From positions 1,674,501 to 1,738,500 of the forward strand of contig OZ024894.1 in the NCBI GenBank assembly GCA_964017195.1: 64,000 nt of DNA, written 5' to 3'. A program made the position numbers and the translations under genes. Below, piece by piece: positions 60,301 through 64,000 of this stretch. How positions within the stretch are numbered: position 1 is the first letter of the stretch; every line of letters begins with the position of its first letter. The notes under the pieces were generated by a model. The model ran no database searches. It worked only from the letters and a program-made list of their open reading frames with translations, and had not been told where the DNA came from. This DNA is from Siderastrea radians. Its lineage: Eukaryota > Cnidaria > Anthozoa > Scleractinia > Rhizangiidae.

Positions 60301-62435
60301 GTGGACATACACGGTACAACTTTTATTTACGACTGACTCATGCGACATCTCTCGCTGTCTCTCGCTGTAATTGTCGTAGGCTTTTAACACGTGTTCCAAA
60401 ATCTTGCGAAATTTTTTGGGTTGTACACAACAATCGTAAGCATGTTGTAGCTTTGATTTACACAAAACAATTCGTGTCGTATACCCTTGTTGTACCGTGG
60501 AAGTCGGCCCTTAATTAAAGAATCCGACATCTATTAGCCACAATTTTCTTTCCCAACTTTTTTTTTTAGTACGAATAGATGTTGTTACGCCCCCATTCTC
60601 CCCGGTATTGGGATTTGGTACCAGTACCCCCTCGTATCAGTAGCCAATCAGAATAACTGTTAAAACAGCGAGCACACTGCGTCATCGTCCCATCTAGACA
60701 TGCACATTGCATTTGAGTCCTTCATTGAATAAGCAGACACCTAAACACGCTGCAGTGGAGCATGGTCCCTAAAATTGTGCTCTTTGTTGAAACTGCCTTA
60801 CGATACGACTGTCTTGCTATTACGGCGCTTTTACGGCCTGGACAAAAGACCCGGTAGTTATTGTTTAATCTGAACACCCTGTTACGCGACCATATCGTCA
60901 ATCAGTGGTGGAATCTACATGGTGTCGGAAAACCGGGTTTTAGATAAGGAAAGGATTGTGTGAAGTTTTGTTCGCGCCAAGCAAAAAGGGCCGTAACGAT
61001 GCAGTGGTTGTATTAACGAAGTCTTTCTAAGGCGGGGCCGTGTTGTACACTGTACAAATTATACTCATTATACGTTACTGCCCTCATGTGAGGAGTTATT
61101 GTTAACTGCTGCTTTACGACAGCTCTAAAAATAATCCAGCTTGCGTATTTGTCGTGTTATTCAGTAAGTGTTGTCAGCAGTACTTTGCACGTGTATTCGC
61201 TGTGTATTGGCACTCGTTATTTCATTACAATACAACACAACACAATACAATACAGTACAAGTTTATTGTATAATACGCTTAGCTAAGTGTTCTCGACTTT
61301 ACTATGCACCTGTATTTGCTGTGTATTGGCTCGCTTTCACATCCGTTGTCAGGCAATTCTCGGCGATACCAAAAACACGATACTATGCGATTTTAAGATA
61401 GCACTCACAATTTAACGATTGGTTTTATACTTGAACATTCAACAGAAAATAAGGTGTGTTAGAGCCATTGCGGGGAAGCACGTGGTATGTTAAAAATGCA
61501 AAGCACTTTATTCGTAAGGGAAATAACTGTTTAAACTAACTGCACTAGGAACTAGATTCTAAGCGCATTGATCTATTCAGTCAGTCAGTAATCCAGTGAG
61601 TTAATTAGTCCTTCGGTCAGACAGTCAGTCGATTAGTCGTCAATAAGTCAGTCAGTCTGAGTCAGTAAGTCCGCACTTTGGTCAGATAGTCAGTCCATCA
61701 ATCAATCTCGGTCAGTCAGTCCATCCGTCAGTCAGTCATTAGTCCCTCAGCCGGTCAGTCGGTCCGTTGGTCGGTCAGTCCTTTCAGTCAGTCAGGCAGT
61801 TGCTGCACTGTCGGTCAATCACTCTGTCCGTCTGTCAGACAGTCTGTCGGTCAGTCAGTGAGGTTCAGTGTTTGAGAGTGCATTGAGTGAGCAAATAGGT
61901 GGACAGCAAAACAGTTCTTTTACCTCCAAAAATGAAATAGATGAAGAGTAGAACAACAGGCCCTCCCTTATTGCAATTGTGAAGCCCCACTGGCCCCAGG
62001 CCCCGTCCGTTATTAAAGCAGGTTATCTTTCTCTCTCTCCCTCTTTCCCTTTTTTCTTCCTGTTTATCTCCTCCCGCTCCCCACAGCCACGGATTTTACC
62101 CGGGGCACCACAGCACGTAGCTTGCGTTTCAATCTACTGTATCTAAATGTTGTACTGAAGACCTACCAGGCGAGATATTGGCCCTTCTGTCACGTGTGCT
62201 CTTTTCAGATGACATAGTTTAACTCTTATTTAATTATAAAATTCAGAATATGAGTGGGAGAGGATTACTTCCTGACAAACGGCAACATCAGGACCAGAAA
62301 GAAGACGTAGACGAGGAGGAACATCACGCAGGAGATGACCGCCTGGGACAGTGGATCAGGAGAAGGTGCCTTGATGGAGCACTCAACCGAGCCCCTGAAG
62401 AATTCTACCCTAAAGTCTGGAAAGTTCTCGACAAG
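27786..62435 (+). CDS. PHKA: Phosphorylase b kinase regulatory subunit alpha, 33 exons, 3' end beyond 62435
   Basis: Thirty-three exons (1,060 codons so far) can be chained with consistent phases at every junction, GT-AG except one GC donor. The N-terminus ([20 protein letters not shown]) and [21 protein letters not shown], then [20 protein letters not shown] and [12 protein letters not shown], are the glucoamylase-like domain of PHK alpha/beta. The later exons with [26 protein letters not shown] and [20 protein letters not shown] match the alpha rather than the beta subunit. PHKA inhibits the catalytic gamma subunit until phosphorylated, controlling glycogen breakdown. Vertebrate alpha chains have about 1,200 residues, so the last ~150 codons lie past 62435, perhaps in or after the N gap. 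Relative to vertebrate alpha, exon 2 has a longer loop after TGLLP. Confidence 0.93.
28688..28879 (+). CDS. PHKA: PHKA exon 2
   Basis: Sixty-four codons with [17 protein letters not shown]; phase 0 both ends. Carries a loop ([16 protein letters not shown]) longer than in vertebrate alpha. Confidence 0.92.
29433..29480 (+). CDS. PHKA: PHKA exon 3
   Basis: Sixteen codons, [16 protein letters not shown]; phase 0. Confidence 0.88.
29701..29770 (+). CDS. PHKA: PHKA exon 4
   Basis: [11 protein letters not shown]... with gtaagt donor; ends phase 1. Confidence 0.88.
30663..30761 (+). CDS. PHKA: PHKA exon 5
   Basis: [20 protein letters not shown], part of the glucoamylase-like fold; phase 1 to 1. 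Confidence 0.9.
31154..31236 (+). CDS. PHKA: PHKA exon 6
   Basis: [20 protein letters not shown]; ends phase 0. Confidence 0.9.
31373..31453 (+). CDS. PHKA: PHKA exon 7
   Basis: [14 protein letters not shown] then [11 protein letters not shown]; phase 0. Confidence 0.92.
31546..32303 (+). mobile_element. Penelope-type retroelement remnant (GIY-YIG endonuclease fragment)
   Basis: Lies in intron 7. The ends are inverted copies of one another (gtgagtgtagtcctgaaaag and cttctcagggcttcactcac, with gacgtttcgacaacctgag facing ctcaggttgtcaaaaaatc). The interior translates, with stops, to CQATCIGET and [17 protein letters not shown], like the GIY-YIG domain of Penelope-like elements. Dead copy. Confidence 0.7.
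32650..32748 (+). CDS. PHKA: PHKA exon 8
   Basis: [20 protein letters not shown]...; phase 0. Confidence 0.9.
33027..33068 (+). CDS. PHKA: PHKA exon 9
   Basis: [14 protein letters not shown]; phase 0. Confidence 0.87.
33282..33378. repeat. (ATT)n/(TTTA)n microsatellite in intron 9
   Basis: Tract of att triplets running into ttta/tttatt repeats. Confidence 0.85.
34258..34362 (+). CDS. PHKA: PHKA exon 10
   Basis: [20 protein letters not shown]...; phase 0. Confidence 0.9.
34575..34628 (+). CDS. PHKA: PHKA exon 11
   Basis: [18 protein letters not shown]; phase 0. Confidence 0.9.
34812..34920. repeat. Hairpin MITE in intron 11
   Basis: Arms 34812-34850 and 34882-34920 are near-exact inverted copies (caattttatccttggttcaa). 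Confidence 0.85.
35020..35345 (+). mobile_element. SINE-like dispersed repeat in intron 11
   Basis: GC-richer block (ggcccacatggccggagctt, tgctactcccccctgg, catcacagggttaccccca, aaccactacaccaccg) unlike the surrounding AT-rich intron; resembles a widespread cnidarian short repeat from memory. Confidence 0.5.
35431..35553 (+). CDS. PHKA: PHKA exon 12
   Basis: [20 protein letters not shown] then [15 protein letters not shown]; phase 0. Followed by a 5.7-kb intron. Confidence 0.92.
35972..36509. mobile_element. Nonautonomous DNA transposon in intron 12
   Basis: Inverted ends taccgtatttactcaaataag and its diverged reverse complement (cttattcgagttaatacggta). The interior repeats gcgcttatt motifs. 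No transposase. Confidence 0.7.
40893..41160 (+). repeat. ~29-bp tandem repeat, 9 copies
   Basis: Units aggatccctggggcaagttt plus cctggattc in intron 12. They create long spurious ORFs in two frames. Confidence 0.9.
41290..41385 (+). CDS. PHKA: PHKA exon 13
   Basis: [20 protein letters not shown]...; phase 0. Confidence 0.88.
41706..41813 (+). CDS. PHKA: PHKA exon 14
   Basis: [20 protein letters not shown] then [16 protein letters not shown]; phase 0. Confidence 0.9.
41963..42041 (+). CDS. PHKA: PHKA exon 15
   Basis: [16 protein letters not shown]...RPDVVVQ; ends phase 1. Confidence 0.9.
42605..42739 (+). CDS. PHKA: PHKA exon 16
   Basis: [17 protein letters not shown]... to SSMYQQL; phase 1 to 1. 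Confidence 0.9.
42740..43988. other. PHKA intron 16
   Basis: An ORF of 166 codons (42942-43442) has no recognisable family; its centre repeats accgcggt/cctcggttt motifs and looks like repeat-derived sequence. Confidence 0.5.
43989..44019 (+). CDS. PHKA: PHKA exon 17 (31 bp)
   Basis: Micro-exon, [11 protein letters not shown] across junctions; phase 1 to 2. Confidence 0.85.
44433..44511 (+). CDS. PHKA: PHKA exon 18
   Basis: [20 protein letters not shown] then LAFTPQ; phase 2 to 0. Confidence 0.9.
44846..45112. repeat. (CAGTG)n / (CAATA)n pentanucleotide array
   Basis: About 260 bp of cagtg, tagtg and caata pentamers in intron 18, open in all frames and therefore generating spurious ORFs on both strands. 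Confidence 0.95.
45238..45382 (+). CDS. PHKA: PHKA exon 19
   Basis: [20 protein letters not shown] then [20 protein letters not shown]; ends phase 1. Confidence 0.92.
46227..46296 (+). CDS. PHKA: PHKA exon 20
   Basis: [20 protein letters not shown] then SGVR; phase 1 to 2. Confidence 0.9.
46737..46816 (+). CDS. PHKA: PHKA exon 21
   Basis: [20 protein letters not shown] then IPDSDK; phase 2 to 1. Confidence 0.9.
47640..48060 (-). repeat. ~106-115-bp intronic minisatellite (reverse orientation)
   Basis: About four units (tttcatttgaatggtcacac, aggatttcatccaca, aacagcaccacaggaaagta). The same family lies in opposite orientation in introns 29 and 31. Confidence 0.85.
48127..48200 (+). CDS. PHKA: PHKA exon 22
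   Basis: [20 protein letters not shown] then FSAGK; phase 1 to 0. Confidence 0.8.
48349..48393. repeat. (GTTC)n microsatellite
   Basis: About eleven gttc units in intron 22. Confidence 0.95.
48540..48870 (+). mobile_element. Non-LTR retrotransposon reverse-transcriptase C-terminal remnant
   Basis: A frame from 48577 reads [25 protein letters not shown] and [14 protein letters not shown], the familiar C-terminal pattern of CR1/L2-type reverse transcriptases. Truncated by a stop after about 76 codons. Confidence 0.75.
49299..49374. repeat. Inverted repeat with tRNA-like T arms
   Basis: gacctcggcagggtttgaac and gattcaaatcccgccgaggtt form a hairpin. Each half carries a B-box-like segment, suggesting tRNA- or SINE-derived sequence in intron 22. 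Confidence 0.4.
49526..49646 (+). CDS. PHKA: PHKA exon 23
   Basis: Basic, serine-rich segment ([19 protein letters not shown]) that looks like the phosphorylated regulatory loop; phase 0 to 1. Less conserved, so the call is weaker. Confidence 0.7.
50945..51342. mobile_element. MITE with TTAA-flanked inverted ends (piggyBac-like)
   Basis: Begins ttaaggacggtgcgtcc and ends ggacgcaccgtccttaa, with longer internal inverted similarity (gagataatta...). TTAA at both ends suggests a piggyBac-type target. Confidence 0.7.
52942..53025 (+). CDS. PHKA: PHKA exon 24
   Basis: Serine/proline-rich ([18 protein letters not shown]); phase 1 to 1. Confidence 0.72.
54402..54509. mobile_element. Short MITE with tagcctgttccaggc ends
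   Basis: Inverted ends tagcctgttccaggcgttca; related at the termini to 26310-26500. Confidence 0.75.
55580..55751 (+). CDS. PHKA: PHKA exon 25
   Basis: [20 protein letters not shown] then [12 protein letters not shown]; phase 1 to 0/2 boundary inside the lysine codon (ends AA). Confidence 0.9.
56116..56194 (+). CDS. PHKA: PHKA exon 26
   Basis: [20 protein letters not shown] then GELYEK; ends phase 0. Confidence 0.92.
56493..56570 (+). CDS. PHKA: PHKA exon 27
   Basis: [20 protein letters not shown] then VEDLAE; phase 0. Confidence 0.92.
57068..57229. repeat. Hairpin MITE in intron 27
   Basis: Arms acaatagagtccttctgt and acagaaggactctattgt enclose a second inverted pair ggaaatttgatgttca/tgaacatcaaatttcc. 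Confidence 0.85.
57520..57599 (+). CDS. PHKA: PHKA exon 28 (GC donor)
   Basis: [20 protein letters not shown]...; the frame joins exon 29 only if the donor is GCAAGT at 57600, a known rare donor type. Confidence 0.85.
58002..58080 (+). CDS. PHKA: PHKA exon 29
   Basis: [20 protein letters not shown] then TGVVTQ; ends phase 0. Confidence 0.9.
58140..58540 (+). repeat. Intronic ~106-bp minisatellite (forward)
   Basis: Diverged copies of the unit seen at 59757-60095 and, inverted, at 47640-48060. Confidence 0.75.
58647..58776 (+). CDS. PHKA: PHKA exon 30
   Basis: [20 protein letters not shown] then [20 protein letters not shown]; ends phase 1. Confidence 0.92.
59643..59741 (+). CDS. PHKA: PHKA exon 31
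   Basis: [20 protein letters not shown] then [12 protein letters not shown]; phase 1 to 1. Confidence 0.92.
59757..60095 (+). repeat. 106-bp intronic minisatellite
   Basis: Units beginning tgtgaccattcaaatgaaag recur exactly 106 bp apart (59761, 59867, 59973), then a shortened copy. Confidence 0.92.
60143..60240 (+). CDS. PHKA: PHKA exon 32
   Basis: [20 protein letters not shown] then [13 protein letters not shown]; phase 1 to 0. Confidence 0.85.
61590..61862. repeat. (GTCA)n degenerate microsatellite
   Basis: About 270 bp of gtca/gtcg/gtcc tetramers in intron 32. Confidence 0.9.
62247..62435 (+). CDS. PHKA: PHKA exon 33 (last seen)
   Basis: Acidic stretch, then [20 protein letters not shown] and [10 protein letters not shown]; phase 0, gtacag donor. 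The gene continues. Confidence 0.9.
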
Positions 62436-64000
62436 GTACAGTACAAGCATAAATGTTTGGATCCAGTGTCATGGGTATGTGATAATAAATACCGCTAGCA
62501 CATTTCTGATCTGTAGCTCAAAATAGGGACCTCAGTCATCACTTGCGAACAATTTTTGAACAGCTTTGAGTGATATTTTGAGGTTTTGTGTTTATTTTGC
62601 TCAGCAATACGAGATCTAGGATCAAAGGTATTTATTGAGAATATGGCGTCACGCAAGTAACATTAAAACGTTTATTTTTATTTTCGGTTTTGAAACAAAT
62701 ATGTTTCTAAGCTACAGTATAAGTTTCCAGTTTCGTGTCTTCTTGTTTCACTGATAGTCACTTGTAGCGATGCCGTCAGTTCTCCTATCGCCACCTCGCC
62801 AGTCTTCTTGTTCGTCTTCTAGTTCTCGGTCGCAATCCAGATTTCGTGCAGCTGCACACAAACTGCGCCGGTAGTTCAGCGGCGTCTATTGAACGGAAAA
62901 ATTGCAATACAATGAGTACACGTAGATGAACCAAGTCCTCGCTTTTGCCCCGAAACAGATAATTGTAATAATATAAGGCTATATGGCTTTCAAATAGAAG
63001 GGTAAGAAATACGTTTTTCTCGCTCTGAAATCCCAGGTTTGGGACGTCAGTTGTTATAATCTATTCTCCTGTTAGCAGCAAGTAATGATTAATATAAAAG
63101 TAGAAATGTCTGAAGGAACTACTTGCCTCCCTAAATAAGGCAAACTTAAGTTCAGAAGAAAACGGCGTGGTTTGTGTACGATTGTAGAAGTCGAAAATTC
63201 TGATATGCAACTAGTTGTCTGTTCTTGTTTAAAGTATGAAGGTTTTTATAACTGAAAGTCCTTGTCGTTATCACAAAGTGAAAAGAAAACAAATGTTTAA
63301 CTATATAAATTCTGTTGTGTATTCAGTCGTACCTTGCTCCTTTTGCCGTTTACTCTATGNNNNNNNNNNNNNNNNNNNNNNNNNNNNNNNNNNNNNNNNN
63401 NNNNNNNNNNNNNNNNNNNNNNNNNNNNNNNNNNNNNNNNNNNNNNNNNNNNNNNNNNNNNNNNNNNNNNNNNNNNNNNNNNNNNNNNNNNNNNNNNNNN
63501 NNNNNNNNNNNNNNNNNNNNNNNNNNNNNNNNNNNNNNNNNNNNNNNNNNNNNNNNNNNAATACATTAGACGCCTCCTGTCCACGCGTACTGGAATGATT
63601 CGAACGATCGAAAACGCCGCGAAAACGGAGATTTTAAGAACACTGTCCAAAGTTGAGTTTTTTGTAAACGAAGGTTTACTTTTTACGATTTGACGGCAAA
63701 AACACCACGTTAAGGATCGGAAAGGACATTTCCGAAAAGATGACCTGTAAGATGAATTTCCCCCCCTCGCCGCCTCTCTCTCTCCCAGTGTAAACAGGAA
63801 AACGCATCATACTGAAAAAGGTATTAGTGTATGCAGGAGCCGATTACCCGGAGGGTGCAACTGCCAAAAATTCGTGCAACGGCGTTTTTACAAGTAGGTG
63901 TATTTTTTTAAAAACCTTTCCCGCGAAAAAGCTGTTTCCGATGACGTCTGCATTGAATCTAAGCTACTACTTCCCCTGTAAATACTGAAATTATCGCTTG
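62436..64000. other. PHKA intron 33 and assembly gap (N at 63360-63559)
   Basis: No further PHKA exon recognised. Two hundred N's at 63360-63559 may be a nominal-size scaffold gap, so later exons may be missing or displaced. Confidence 0.6.

Noticed and set aside
63236..63693. ORFs across the N block
   Set aside because: They read through unknown bases and have no meaning.

Overview
The window is eukaryotic (spliced genes, microsatellites, many small transposons), most likely from a cnidarian and probably an anthozoan/coral; that assignment rests on the style of the repeats and of the host gene, not on a search. Three zones are visible.

(1) Positions 1-1291 and 22620-27785 are intergenic host DNA. 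They hold a large hairpin palindrome at the left edge, a degenerate satellite built on a 'tacggagaaacgttgagaagac' theme on both sides of the viral insertion, degraded tRNA genes and MITE-like inverted repeats.

(2) Positions 1292-22619 are one complete 21.3-kb Maverick/Polinton (adintovirus-like) provirus. It starts AG and ends CT, has 327/390-bp terminal inverted repeats, and is flanked by an exact 6-bp target duplication (tacgaa). It carries the whole expected virus kit with open frames: protein-primed DNA polymerase B, retrovirus-like integrase with chromodomain, three penton-like minor capsid paralogues, double-jelly-roll major capsid protein, adenain-type protease, FtsK/A32-type packaging ATPase, a parvovirus-type PLA2 protein, and a battery of very basic core proteins sharing a Q-x-G-G motif that looks like a protease cleavage site. 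Accessory genes are a SLOG-like (Rossmann) nucleotide-binding protein, a double GRF-type zinc-finger protein, a two-transmembrane protein with SLATT-like layout, an RGG/poly-glycine protein, an overlapping pair of early-type minus-strand ORFs, and a tRNA-like RNA polymerase III gene between protease and ATPase. Late genes are tightly packed (ATGA-type overlaps), many with their own TATAAAA about 30-60 bp before the ATG, often inside the preceding gene. The TIRs supply poly(A) signals for the outermost genes at both ends. Part of the promoter and 5' end of the minus-strand early gene at 17.8 kb is duplicated in inverted orientation at 3.8-4.0 kb.

(3) Positions 27786-62435 and beyond hold a host gene for the phosphorylase b kinase regulatory subunit alpha (PHKA). 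I could place 33 exons (1,060 codons) whose splice phases all agree; the 3' end lies beyond position 62435, where there is an N gap at 63360-63559. The introns hold minisatellites, MITEs, a Penelope-type GIY-YIG remnant and a non-LTR reverse-transcriptase remnant.

The most novel-looking items are the SLOG plus SLATT-like pair, the Pol III tRNA-like gene, and the duplicated early promoter.
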